DNA of 64,000 nucleotides, taken from contig JAXLSZ010000006.1 in assembly GCA_046330315.1 (NCBI GenBank), forward strand, positions 186,001 to 250,000. Reading direction: 5' to 3'. This stretch comes from JAXLSZ01 sp046330315. GTDB lineage: Bacteria > Actinomycetota > Thermoleophilia > Solirubrobacterales > 70-9. The stretch's first letter is position 1. Each line of letters begins with the position of its first letter. A program made the position numbers and the translations under genes. Shown here in pieces: positions 27,602-35,571 of this stretch. The notes beneath the pieces were generated by a model. That model ran no database searches, was not told the DNA's origin, and saw nothing but the letters and a program-made list of their open reading frames with translations.

Positions 27602-28816
27602 CTACGCGATCGCCGCGCTCAACCCTTCGTCGACCGAGGCCAGGAACTCCTGGGTCGTCTGGTGGGGCTGGTCGGGGCCGATCAGGATCGCCAGGTCCTT
27701 GGTCATGCGCCCGCTCTCCACGGTCTGCACGCAGACCCGCTCCAGGGTCTCGGCGAAGCCGATCACCTCGGGCGTGCCGTCCATGCGGCCGCGCGCGGCC
27801 AGCGCCCGGGTCCAGGCGAAGATCGAGGCGATCGGGTTGGTCGAGGTCGGGTTGCCCTTCTGGTGCTCGCGGAAGTGGCGGGTGACCGTGCCGTGGGCGG
27901 CCTCGGCCTCGACCGTCTTGCCGTCTGGGGTCATCAGCACGCTGGTCATCAGCCCCAGGGAGCCGAAGCCCTGGGCGACCGTGTCGGACTGCACGTCGCC
28001 GTCGTAGTTCTTGCAGGCCCACAGGTAGCCGCCCTCCCACTTCAGGGCTGCGGCGACCATGTCGTCGATCAGCCGGTGCTCGTAGGTGATCCCGGCCGCC
28101 TCGAAGTCGGCCCGGAACTCGTCCTCATAGACCTCCGCGAAGAGGTCCTTGAAGCGGCCGTCGTAGCGCTTGAGGATCGTGTTCTTGGTCGAGAGGTAGA
28201 CGGGGTAGCCGCGCTGGAGCCCGTAGCGCATCGAGGCCCGGGCGAAGTCGCGGATCGAGTCGTCGAGGTTGTACATCGCAAGCGCCACCCCGCCGCCGGG
28301 GAACTCGTAGACGTCGAGCTCGAGCGGCTCGGAGCCGTCCCTGGGCGTGTAGGTGAGGGTCAGCGTGCCTTCCCCCGGGACCACCATGTCGGAGGCGCGG
28401 TACTGGTCACCGAAGGCGTGACGGCCGATCACGATCGGCTTCGTCCAGCCGGGGACCAGCCGCGGCACGTTGGAGATCACGATCGGCTCGCGGAAGATCA
28501 CGCCGCCGAGGATGTTGCGGATCGTCCCGTTCGGCGAGCGGTACATCTCCTTGAGGCCGAACTCCTCGACCCGCGCCTCGTCGGGGGTGATGGTCGCGCA
28601 CTTCACCCCCACCCCAACCCGCTTGATCGCCTTCGCCGCGTCCACCGTGACCTGGTCGGAGGTCGCGTCGCGGTTGGTGATGGCCAGGTCGTAGTACTCG
28701 AGCTCGACGTCGAGGTGCGCCAGGATCAGCTGCTCCTTGATGAAGGCCCAGATGATCCGGGTCATCTCGTCGCCGTCCAGCTCGACGATCGGGTTTTCGA
28801 CCTTGATCTTCGCCAT
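27602..28816 (-). CDS. icd: NADP-dependent isocitrate dehydrogenase (eukaryotic-like type)
   Basis: This enzyme decarboxylates isocitrate to 2-oxoglutarate and supplies NADPH. The 404 residues begin MAKIKVENPIVELDGDEMTR, followed by ATITPDEARVEEF, MYRSPNGTIRNILGG, the metal-binding DDMVAAALKW, KNYDGDVQSDTVAQGFGSLGLM, and EAAHGTVTRH. This is the homodimeric type II form shared with eukaryotes. The ATG is the family start; the much longer open frame upstream is antisense to the cyclase. On the minus strand TAGGGT lies about 24 nt upstream and could be its -10. Confidence 0.97.
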   Translation of the reverse strand: MAKIKVENPIVELDGDEMTRIIWAFIKEQLILAHLDVELEYYDLAITNRDATSDQVTVDAAKAIKRVGVGVKCATITPDEARVEEFGLKEMYRSPNGTIRNILGGVIFREPIVISNVPRLVPGWTKPIVIGRHAFGDQYRASDMVVPGEGTLTLTYTPRDGSEPLELDVYEFPGGGVALAMYNLDDSIRDFARASMRYGLQRGYPVYLSTKNTILKRYDGRFKDLFAEVYEDEFRADFEAAGITYEHRLIDDMVAAALKWEGGYLWACKNYDGDVQSDTVAQGFGSLGLMTSVLMTPDGKTVEAEAAHGTVTRHFREHQKGNPTSTNPIASIFAWTRALAARGRMDGTPEVIGFAETLERVCVQTVESGRMTKDLAILIGPDQPHQTTQEFLASVDEGLSAAIA

Positions 28817-28867
28817 GCTCGGGTGGGTCGCGCCGGGGGACCCTAGATCATCGGGGCGGGCGGAGGC

Positions 28868-28879
28868 TATGGTCGTCGC
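28868..28879 (+). promoter_or_regulatory. Putative leaderless -10 element before the cyclase
   Basis: TATGGT (28868-28873), then CGTCGC, then the GTG at 28880. There is no Shine-Dalgarno. Confidence 0.55.
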
Positions 28880-31800
28880 GTGAGCAGATGCGGACGATGC
28901 GGGGCCGAGGCCGCGGACGGGGCCCGCTTCTGCTCGTCCTGCGGGGCGCCGCTCGATGCGGAGCCTGAGGCTGAGAGGAAGGTCGCGACGATGGTCTTCG
29001 CCGACCTCGCCGGGTCCACCCGGCTCGCGGCCGGCGAGGACCCCGAGGACATCCGCCGCCGCCTCGAACCCTTCTTCGAGGTCGCCCGCGACACGCTCAC
29101 CGAGCACGGCGGGACCCTCGAGAAGTACATCGGGGACGCCGTGCTGGCGGTATTCGGGGTGCCCGTCGCCCACGGGGACGATCCCGACCGCGCCGTCGGG
29201 GCGGCCCTGGAGATGATCGAGCGCCTCGGCGCGCTCGACCCCGACCTTGCCGTGCGGGTCGGCGTGGAGACCGGCGAGGTGCTGGCCGGCTCGCGGGGAG
29301 GCGACTTTTCGGTGACCGGGGAGGCGGTCAACGCCGCCGCCCGGCTTCAGGCCGCCGCTCTCCCGGGAGCGGTGCTGGTCGGGGAGCGGGCGGCACTCTC
29401 CTGCCGCTCGGTCGAGTTCGAGCCGGTCGCGCCAGTCGAGGCCAAGGGGTTCGATGCGCCGCTGGCTGCACGCCGCGCCCGGCGCGCCGGCGCCCCCGAG
29501 CCCGCCGCCGCGACACCGCTGATCGGTCGCGAGGACGACCTCGCGCTGCTGCGCCTCGTCTATCGCCGCGCCGCTCGGGAGCACGCTCCCGAGCTGGTCA
29601 CGATCATCGGGGAGGCGGGCATCGGCAAGACGCGGCTCGCCCGGGAGCTGGCCGACGAGCTGGTCGCAGCGCCCGAGCCGCCCCGGGTGCTGGTCGGCCA
29701 CAACCCGCCCTACGGCCGCGGCATCGCCTTCTGGGCACTCGGGGAGATCCTGCGCGAGGCCGCCGGGACCGCGGCCGAGGCGCCGGTCGCCGAGGTCGAG
29801 ACCTCGCTCGCATCGCTGCTCGCCGGCCTCGGGGCGGACGACGCGGGCGAGATCGCGGCGCTGTTGACCCTGGCGCTGAGGGGTAGCGAGGCCGACCGGG
29901 GGGCGACCGCCGAGCTGGAGCTTCGCCGCGCCTGGCGGCGCTTCGTGGGCCTGCTCGCCGCCGACCGACCGCTGGTGATCGGCGTTGACGACGCGCACTG
30001 GGCCGACGACGGCCTCCTCGACCTCCTCGAGGAGGTCGCCTTCGGGCTCAGCGACGCCTCCTTGCTGGTGCTCTGCACGAGTCGCCCGGAGCTGATGGAG
30101 CGCCGGCCGGACTTCGGGCGCGGCGCCCACAACGTCAGCAGGATCGAGCTGCGGCCCTTGGGCCCGGAGGCGACCAGGGAGCTGGCGGAGAGGCTGCTCG
30201 GAGACGCGACGCCCCTCGCCGACCGGGTCACCGAGGTCTGCGGCGGCAACCCGTTCTTCGCCGAGGAGGTGAGTCGCGCGATCCTCTCGGAGGCGGGAAC
30301 CGGGATCGGCGGGGTCCTGCCCGACACTGTCAAGGGCACGATCGCCGCCCGCATCGACCTGCTCCCCGCAGCCGAGAAGCAGGCCGCGCAGCACGCCGCG
30401 GTGCTGGGGCACAACTTCCGCGAGGACCAGCTCGGCCACCTGCTCGGCTCGGAGCCCCGAGAGGAGCTGGACGGGCTCGTGCGAAAGGCGCTGGTGGTCG
30501 AGCGGGTGGCCGAGGGCCCTGGGCAGTTCGCATTCCGCCACCAGCTGATCCGCGACGTCGCCTACGACTCCCTGCCGCGCGCCGACCGCGCCCGGCTCCA
30601 CGATCTGGTCGCGAAGGAGATCCGAGAGACCGCGGGCGAGCGCCGCGCCGAGCTCGCGGAGCTGGAGGCCTTCCATCTCGCCCAGGCCGCATCGCTGGAC
30701 CCCTCCGGCGAGCGCGCCGACGCCGCCCGGGCGGTGCTGGTGGAGGCGGCCGAGACGGCGGTGCGGCGCGGGGCCGGGGCCCGGGCGCAGGAGCTCTACG
30801 AGCAGGCCGCCGGGCTGGCCGGCGACCCGGCCGAGCGGGCGGCCATCCTGGAGGCGGGCGGCGACATCGCGCTGCGGCGCTGGGCCGGGCCTCCGGCCGT
30901 GCAGATGCTGCGGGATGCCGCAGGGGTGCTGGAGGAGGCCGGGATCCGGGCCCGGGCCGCCGGCATCTACGCCCGCGTCGTCGAGGTCTGGACCCGGTTC
31001 GGCGGGATCAGCCAGCGGGTGTCCGAGGAAGAGGCGGCCGCCCTGCAGGCGAGAGCGCGCGAGCTCGCCGACCCCCGTGACGCCTCGACGCAGGCGAGGC
31101 TGCGGCTCAATGACGCGTGGATCCACTGGGCCTACGACCGGGAAACGGAGATGGAGGAGCCCGCCCGGGAGGGCCTTGAGCTAGCCCGGCGGGTGGGCGA
31201 CCCGATCCTGATCTCCAGCGCCCTCGATGCCGTGCAGGGGCCCGAGTGGAACGCCGGACACCACCGCCGGAGCGTGGAGATAGCCAGGGAGCGTCTCGAG
31301 GTGATCGAGACCAACCCGACCTCTCCCATGCTCGACATCGAGCGCAGCGACGCGCTCCACATGATGGTCGAGTCGCTGCTTCAGCGCGGGGCCTTCCGGG
31401 AGGCTGCCGATTTTGCCGCGGAGGCCCGGCGCCTGGACCTGGTGCGGGGGATCGCCTACTCGGCCTGGGAGCGGGAGATGCTCCCGGCCTTCTACCTGGG
31501 CGAGTGGGACGCGGTGCTGGCCGCAAGCTTCCGCTTCCGGGAGGAGTGGGCGGCGGCCGGCAAGCCCCCCCTGGCGGCGATGGCGGCGGCGCTCGCGACC
31601 GCCGGGGCGATCCACGGCTACCGCGGCGACCCGGGGGCCGCCGAGGAGTGGTTCGCCTTCGCGGAGAAGGTCGCGCCGGACATCAAGGGGCAGCTTCCCG
31701 GGATCACGATCCTGCGGGCCGACGTGGACCTCCACCACGGCAGGTTCGAGGAGGCCGCCGAGCGCTTCCGCGGGGCGGCGGAGAGCTGGTGGTGGAAGCC

Positions 31801-32098
31801 GGTGTTCCACGCCACCCGGGCCGAGGCCTTCGCCCGGGCCGGCGCGCCGGAGGCCCGGGGCGCGCTGAAGCTCGCCGAGCAGCAGGTCGGCGACAACCGC
31901 TACGCCGTGGCCCTGATGACCCGGGCGCGGGGCGCCCTGGAGTCCGACCGGGAGGCGATCCGGGACGCCCTCTCGATGCTCGAGGAGCTCGAGTGCCCCT
32001 ACCAGGAGGCGCGCACCGGATGGATGCTCGGCGGCCCGGAGCGGGAGCGGGCCGAGGAGACCTTCACGAAGCTGGAGGCGGTCCTGCCGCCCGGCTAG
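28880..32098 (+). CDS. Class III nucleotide cyclase with AAA ATPase and TPR-like repeats
   Basis: This 1072-residue multidomain signalling protein begins with a zinc ribbon (CGRCGAEAADGARFCSSCG, residues 3-21). A class III cyclase homology domain (about 34-190) has both metal aspartates (VFADLAGST and YIGDAVLAVFG) and the transition-state Asn/Arg in AVNAAARLQ, so it looks catalytically competent. An AAA/STAND-type ATPase follows, with Walker A GEAGIGKTRLA and Walker B LVIGVDDAHWAD. The C-terminal 550 residues are helical TPR-like repeats. Similar proteins are common in mycobacteria and other Actinobacteria; the ligand sensed by the repeats is unknown. A lone cyclic-nucleotide-binding protein lies directly downstream in convergent orientation. 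Confidence 0.92.
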   Translation: MSRCGRCGAEAADGARFCSSCGAPLDAEPEAERKVATMVFADLAGSTRLAAGEDPEDIRRRLEPFFEVARDTLTEHGGTLEKYIGDAVLAVFGVPVAHGDDPDRAVGAALEMIERLGALDPDLAVRVGVETGEVLAGSRGGDFSVTGEAVNAAARLQAAALPGAVLVGERAALSCRSVEFEPVAPVEAKGFDAPLAARRARRAGAPEPAAATPLIGREDDLALLRLVYRRAAREHAPELVTIIGEAGIGKTRLARELADELVAAPEPPRVLVGHNPPYGRGIAFWALGEILREAAGTAAEAPVAEVETSLASLLAGLGADDAGEIAALLTLALRGSEADRGATAELELRRAWRRFVGLLAADRPLVIGVDDAHWADDGLLDLLEEVAFGLSDASLLVLCTSRPELMERRPDFGRGAHNVSRIELRPLGPEATRELAERLLGDATPLADRVTEVCGGNPFFAEEVSRAILSEAGTGIGGVLPDTVKGTIAARIDLLPAAEKQAAQHAAVLGHNFREDQLGHLLGSEPREELDGLVRKALVVERVAEGPGQFAFRHQLIRDVAYDSLPRADRARLHDLVAKEIRETAGERRAELAELEAFHLAQAASLDPSGERADAARAVLVEAAETAVRRGAGARAQELYEQAAGLAGDPAERAAILEAGGDIALRRWAGPPAVQMLRDAAGVLEEAGIRARAAGIYARVVEVWTRFGGISQRVSEEEAAALQARARELADPRDASTQARLRLNDAWIHWAYDRETEMEEPAREGLELARRVGDPILISSALDAVQGPEWNAGHHRRSVEIARERLEVIETNPTSPMLDIERSDALHMMVESLLQRGAFREAADFAAEARRLDLVRGIAYSAWEREMLPAFYLGEWDAVLAASFRFREEWAAAGKPPLAAMAAALATAGAIHGYRGDPGAAEEWFAFAEKVAPDIKGQLPGITILRADVDLHHGRFEEAAERFRGAAESWWWKPVFHATRAEAFARAGAPEARGALKLAEQQVGDNRYAVALMTRARGALESDREAIRDALSMLEELECPYQEARTGWMLGGPERERAEETFTKLEAVLPPG

Positions 32099-32126
32099 GC
32101 TCGGGCCCCGCGACCCGGGGATCCCC

Positions 32127-32169
32127 GTAGCCCCTGGAGCAAGCCCGGCGGAGGCGCAGCAGGGGCTAC
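32127..32169. terminator. Hairpin between convergent cyclase and CNB genes
   Basis: GTAGCCCCTG (32127-32136) and CAGGGGCTAC (32160-32169) pair perfectly across a 23-nt loop, 29 nt after the cyclase stop. Confidence 0.55.
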
Positions 32170-32281
32170 CCCGCCGCCCGCGCCTGCGTCTCGCGCAGCC
32201 GGGCCCGGGCCCGCGCCCGCGTCTCGCGCAGTCGCAGTGGGGGCTACCCCGCCGCCCGCGCCTGCGTCTCGCGCAGCCGGG
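32162..32281. repeat. 42-bp direct repeat duplicating the 3' end of the CNB gene
   Basis: The 42 bases at 32240-32281, which include the stop codon of the minus-strand CNB gene (32244-32246), recur identically at 32162-32203, with a 78-bp period. A third, shorter and diverged piece lies between them (about 32212-32236). Confidence 0.88.
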
Positions 32282-32660
32282 AGGCGAGCGCGACCAGCAG
32301 TGCCCAGGTCACCTCGGGGTGCTCCTGGACGAAGGGGCGGAACTCCCAGGCGCTCATCCCCAGACAACGCAGGTCGGTGGCCGCCACAACGGTGGCCGAG
32401 CGCGGGCCCTCGTCGATCAGCGCGACCTCGCCGAAGTAGTCGCCGGGGACGAGGGTTCGGACCGTCTCGCCGGCGACGCTGACCGTCGCGTTTCCCTCCT
32501 CGATCAGGAAGAAGCCGACGCCGCTCTGCCCCTCTGCCGCCACCGTCTCCCCCTCGGTGAAGGTGCGCTCCCTCATCAGCTTGGCGAGCTGCTTGAGGCT
32601 CTTTCGGTCGATGCCGGAGAAGAGGGGCACGCGGGCCAGGCTTTCTTGGGCGTCGGCCAT
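32244..32660 (-). CDS. Stand-alone cyclic nucleotide-binding domain protein
   Basis: This 138-residue protein is essentially one CRP-type cNMP-binding domain: LARVPLFSGIDRKSLKQLA, EGETVAAEGQSGVGFFLIEEG, the phosphate-binding cassette GDYFGEVALIDEGPRSATVVA, and a C-terminal helix. The cassette keeps the FGEVAL and arginine (PRSATV) needed for cyclic nucleotide phosphate binding. There is no helix-turn-helix, so it probably acts by protein-protein contact. Its convergent position next to a nucleotide cyclase suggests it may read the cyclase product. TATGAT lies 9 nt before the ATG. Confidence 0.9.
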   Translation of the reverse strand: MADAQESLARVPLFSGIDRKSLKQLAKLMRERTFTEGETVAAEGQSGVGFFLIEEGNATVSVAGETVRTLVPGDYFGEVALIDEGPRSATVVAATDLRCLGMSAWEFRPFVQEHPEVTWALLVALASRLRETQARAAG

Positions 32661-32675
32661 CCGAGCGCGATCATA
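32661..32675 (-). promoter_or_regulatory. Putative leaderless -10 element before the CNB gene
   Basis: On the minus strand TATGAT (32675-32670) is followed by 9 nt and the ATG. No Shine-Dalgarno is present. Confidence 0.5.
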
Positions 32676-32836
32676 ACCTCGCCGCGTCGAGCGGTCGAGG
32701 CCGTCGGGTGGGGGCTGCGCCGATCGGCCCGCGTGGTGCGCCCGTGGCCGGGGGAGGTGCGGGGTTGACTGAGACAGCCGCGTGTGAGAGGGATTGCCGA
32801 TCGGGTCCGCCCCGGACCCGGGACCGGAGGGAGAGC

Positions 32837-33127
32837 ATGGACACCTACATCATCCGCCGCCAGCAGGCCTGGGCATCGACGCAGGAGCTGGAGGCCACGG
32901 CCAAGCGCTCGGGCGAGGTCGCCGGGGATGAGTTCCCCGACGACATCGCCTGGATCCGCAGCTACGTGATCAAGGAGGACGACGGCACCCTGGGCACGGT
33001 CTGCGTCTATCAGGCGAGCAGTCCCGAGAAGGTCCGCGAGCACGCCGGTCGGGTCGGGATGCCGGCCGACGAGATCCTCGACGTGGTGGACACCGTGGTG
33101 ATCCGCCCCGATCCCCCGGCCGCCTAG
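32837..33127 (+). CDS. DUF4242-type small protein (SCO4226-like)
   Basis: This 96-residue ferredoxin-like-fold protein resembles the DUF4242 family, of which Streptomyces SCO4226 binds nickel. It contains MDTYIIRRQQAW, DDIAWIRSYVIKEDDGTLGTVCVYQA and HAGRVGMPADEI segments, typical of this family. GGAGGGAGAG precedes the ATG. Metal binding here is not shown; one cysteine and one histidine are present. Confidence 0.8.
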   Translation: MDTYIIRRQQAWASTQELEATAKRSGEVAGDEFPDDIAWIRSYVIKEDDGTLGTVCVYQASSPEKVREHAGRVGMPADEILDVVDTVVIRPDPPAA

Positions 33128-33168
33128 CCCGCGGCGATCCGACCGGTCCGGGAGCCCCTCGCCAGCGT

Positions 33169-33209
33169 GTGTGTAGTTCTTCTGCCATGGACAACGAAAC
33201 TCCACACAC
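33169..33209 (+). terminator. Possible terminator hairpin after the DUF4242 gene
   Basis: GTGTGTAGTT (33169-33178) can pair with AACT (33198-33201) and ACACAC (33204-33209), with a 2-nt bulge, about 40 nt after the stop. Confidence 0.4.
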
Positions 33210-33220
33210 CGGCGCCGGGG

Positions 33221-33407
33221 GTGCGAGCGTGAGCCTCCACTCGCCTCCGGCGCCGGGGGTGCGAGCGTGAGCCTCCATCCGCCTCCGGCGCAGGGGTGCG
33301 AGCGTGAGCCTCCATCCGCCTCCGGCGCAGGGGTGCGAGCGTGAGCCTCCACTCGCCTCCGGCGCCGTGGTGCGAGCGTGAGCCTCCATCCGCCTCCGGC
33401 GCAGGCT
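33221..33407. repeat. 37/38-bp tandem repeat, 5 copies
   Basis: Copies begin with GTGCGAGCG at 33221, 33259, 33296, 33333 and 33370, with small differences between units. The 334-bp spacer 33128-33461 upstream of the AidB-type gene holds this array and the hairpin above, but no gene. Confidence 0.9.
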
Positions 33408-33449
33408 CCCCCGTCCCGGGGGACTGACCCCCCGGCACGGCGAGCCGCG

Positions 33450-33461
33450 TAAGATTCGCCT
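33450..33461 (+). promoter_or_regulatory. Putative leaderless -10 element before the AidB-type gene
   Basis: TAAGAT (33450-33455), then TCGCCT, then the GTG at 33462. No Shine-Dalgarno is present. Confidence 0.55.
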
Positions 33462-35237
33462 GTGGCGACTACCGAGGAGCGCGCCTCCCACCGTACCCAC
33501 GAAGTCTTCAACCAGGCCCCGCCGCTCGCGGACTACAACACCTTCGAGCAGGACCGCCCGATGGTCGAGGCGGTGCGGCGCGAGGGCGCCGACTGGGCCA
33601 AAGAGCGCCTGCAGCGTTTCGGGGCGGTGTGCGGCTCGGCCGAGGTGATCGGCTGGGGATACGAGGCGAACGAGAAGCTCCCCGTGCTGCGGACCCACGA
33701 CCGCTTCGGCAACCGCGTCGACACGGTCGACTTCGACCGCTCCTGGCACAACCTGATGCGCCTGGGGATCGGCGAGGGGCTGCACGCGCTGCCCTGGCGC
33801 GAGCCCGGGCCCGGCGCCCACGTCGCCCGCGCCGCTCTGTTCATGCAGCTCGCCCAGGCCGAGGCCGGAGTCGGCTGCCCCATCTCGATGACCTACTCGG
33901 CGATCGCGGCGCTCCGCCACCAGCCCGAGGTCGCGGCGGAGTGGGAGCCGCACCTCTTCTCGCTGGACTACGACGAGCGCTTCTTGCCGGCCGGGGAGAA
34001 GCGCGGCGCGATCTGCGGAATGGCAATGACCGAAAAGCAGGGCGGTTCCGACGTCCGCGCCAACACCACCTCGGCGCGGGCGCTGAACGGTGGTGGGCCG
34101 GGCGCCGAGTACGAGGTGACTGGGCACAAGTGGTTCTGCTCGCAGCCGATGTGCGACGCCTTCCTGATCCTCGCCCAGGCCGACGGCGGCCTCTCCTGCT
34201 TCCTGCTACCCCGCTGGACGCCGGACGGCGAGCCGAACCGCTTCGAGATCCAGCGGCTCAAGGACAAGCTCGGCAACCGCTCCAATGCCTCCAGCGAGGT
34301 CGAGTTCCGCTCGGCCTGGGCGCGGATGGTGGGTGAGGAGGGCCGCGGCGTGCAGACGATCATCGAGATGGTCAACCACACCAGGCTGGACTGCACCATC
34401 GGGGCAACCGCCGGCCTGCGGTCCGGCGTGGCGCAGGCGACGAACCACGCCGCCCACCGCTCGGCTTTCGGGGCGCTGCTGATCGACCAGCCGCTGATGC
34501 GCAACGTCCTCGCCGACCTCTGCGTGGAATCGGAGGCGGCGACCGTCTCGGCGCTGCGCCTGGCCCGCAGCTACGACGAGTCCCAGCCCGTCGCCTCCTC
34601 CGCTTCGCGTCCGCAGGCGACGGGGTCGCCGGACTCCCCCGCCTCGCATCCGGGGGCGGCCGGGTCGCCGGACTCCCCCGCCTCGCCGCAGGAGTCGCAG
34701 GAGGCCCGCGACTTCCGCCGCCTCGCCAACGCCGTGCTGAAGTACTGGATCTGCAAGCGGGCACCCTCGCACGCGGCCGAATGCCTGGAGTGCTTCGGCG
34801 GCAACGGTTACTCCGAGGACTCGGGGATGCCCCGCCTCTTCCGCGAGAGCCCACTGACCTCGATCTGGGAGGGCTCCGGCAACGTGCAGTGCCTCGACGT
34901 GATGCGCGCGATGGTCAAGAACCCCGCCTCGGTGGAAGCCCTCTTCGCCGAGATCGCCGAGGCGCAGGGTGCCGACCCGCGCCTCGACGACTTCGCCGCG
35001 CGGGTCCGCAAGGAGGTCGCCTCCGACCCCGCGACGCTGGAGACGAGGGCGCGGCGGTTGGTCGAGGACATGGCGCTGGCACTTCAGGGCTCGCTGCTGG
35101 TCCGTCACGGCGACCCGGCGGTTGCCGACGCCTTCTGCGCCTCACGCCTGGGCGGCGAATGGGGGCGCACCTTCGGCACCCTTCCCGCCGGGATCGACTT
35201 CGACCGCATCATCGAGCGCCACCGCCCCCAGCTCTGA
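33462..35237 (+). CDS. aidB: AidB-type acyl-CoA dehydrogenase
   Basis: This 591-residue flavoprotein belongs to the AidB subfamily of acyl-CoA dehydrogenases, which in E. coli is part of the adaptive response to alkylation and binds DNA. Diagnostic segments are HEVFNQAPPLADYN, FMQLAQAEAGVGCPISMTYS, GMAMTEKQGGSDVRANTT, GHKWFCSQPMCDAFLILAQ, RLKDKLGNRSNASSEVEF and SIWEGSGNVQCLDVMRAM. About 35 extra residues (roughly 380-415) interrupt the C-terminal helical domain; they are Ser/Pro/Gly-rich and encoded by a 39-bp repeat. DNA repair versus acyl-CoA catabolism cannot be decided from sequence. Confidence 0.92.
   Translation: MATTEERASHRTHEVFNQAPPLADYNTFEQDRPMVEAVRREGADWAKERLQRFGAVCGSAEVIGWGYEANEKLPVLRTHDRFGNRVDTVDFDRSWHNLMRLGIGEGLHALPWREPGPGAHVARAALFMQLAQAEAGVGCPISMTYSAIAALRHQPEVAAEWEPHLFSLDYDERFLPAGEKRGAICGMAMTEKQGGSDVRANTTSARALNGGGPGAEYEVTGHKWFCSQPMCDAFLILAQADGGLSCFLLPRWTPDGEPNRFEIQRLKDKLGNRSNASSEVEFRSAWARMVGEEGRGVQTIIEMVNHTRLDCTIGATAGLRSGVAQATNHAAHRSAFGALLIDQPLMRNVLADLCVESEAATVSALRLARSYDESQPVASSASRPQATGSPDSPASHPGAAGSPDSPASPQESQEARDFRRLANAVLKYWICKRAPSHAAECLECFGGNGYSEDSGMPRLFRESPLTSIWEGSGNVQCLDVMRAMVKNPASVEALFAEIAEAQGADPRLDDFAARVRKEVASDPATLETRARRLVEDMALALQGSLLVRHGDPAVADAFCASRLGGEWGRTFGTLPAGIDFDRIIERHRPQL
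34623..34686. repeat. In-frame 39-bp repeat inside aidB
   Basis: The same 25 bases occur at 34623-34647 and 34662-34686, with a period of 39 bp (13 codons). They encode the repeated GSPDSPAS in the extra loop of the AidB-type protein. Confidence 0.88.
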
Positions 35238-35253
35238 TCCCCCGCCTCCGCGG

Positions 35254-35357
35254 GCGTGGGGACCTCTTGACCCTTGGGGGCGTGGGGACCTCTTGACCCT
35301 TGGGGGCGTGGGGACCTCTTGACCCTTGGGGGCGTGGGGACCTCTTGACCCTTGTAG
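35254..35357. repeat. 26-bp tandem repeat, 4 copies
   Basis: Units start at 35254, 35280, 35306 and 35332. Each carries GGGGACCTCTTGACCCTT. The array begins 17 nt after the aidB stop. The 334-bp convergent spacer 35238-35571 holds only this array and the hairpins that follow. Confidence 0.92.
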
Positions 35358-35541
35358 CGAGCTGGTCAGAGGTCCCAGGTCAGTGCTCGCCTTCCGGCAC
35401 CCGACCGCATGACGTGGGACCTCTCGTCGTTGACAGTCAGCGATCAGAGGTCCCAGGTCAGTGCCCGGAGTCGGTCGGGAACGTGATTGGACGACCTGGG
35501 ACCTCTTGACCCTGATAGTCGGCGTCTAGAGGTCCCACGTC
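35337..35541. terminator. Three consecutive hairpins built from one repeated motif
   Basis: GGGACCTCT and its complement AGAGGTCCC form three inverted pairs: 35337-35350 with 35364-35376, 35411-35424 with 35446-35459, and 35493-35506 with 35528-35541. The outer arms GACGTG/GACCTG alternate. They lie between convergent aidB and the M28 peptidase and could end transcription from both sides. Confidence 0.6.
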
Positions 35542-35571
35542 GGGGGGTCGGAGGAGGTCGCCGTCGGGGGG

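Noticed and set aside
27524..27615. A short echo of the icd gene end in the icd-mdh spacer
   Set aside because: Only about 12 of 13 bases match (GCTAGGCGATCGC against GCTACGCGATCGC), which is too short in GC-rich DNA to count as a duplicated gene end.
27602..31126. A very long minus-strand open frame running from icd through the cyclase
   Set aside because: Only the last 404 codons match isocitrate dehydrogenase from its family start. The rest is antisense to a well-supported cyclase gene and is low-complexity Arg/Gly/Pro, as expected from high-GC shadow.
33221..35357. Possible CRISPR arrays at the repeat clusters
   Set aside because: The repeats are contiguous or nearly so, with no unique spacers of 30-40 bp, and no cas genes are present.
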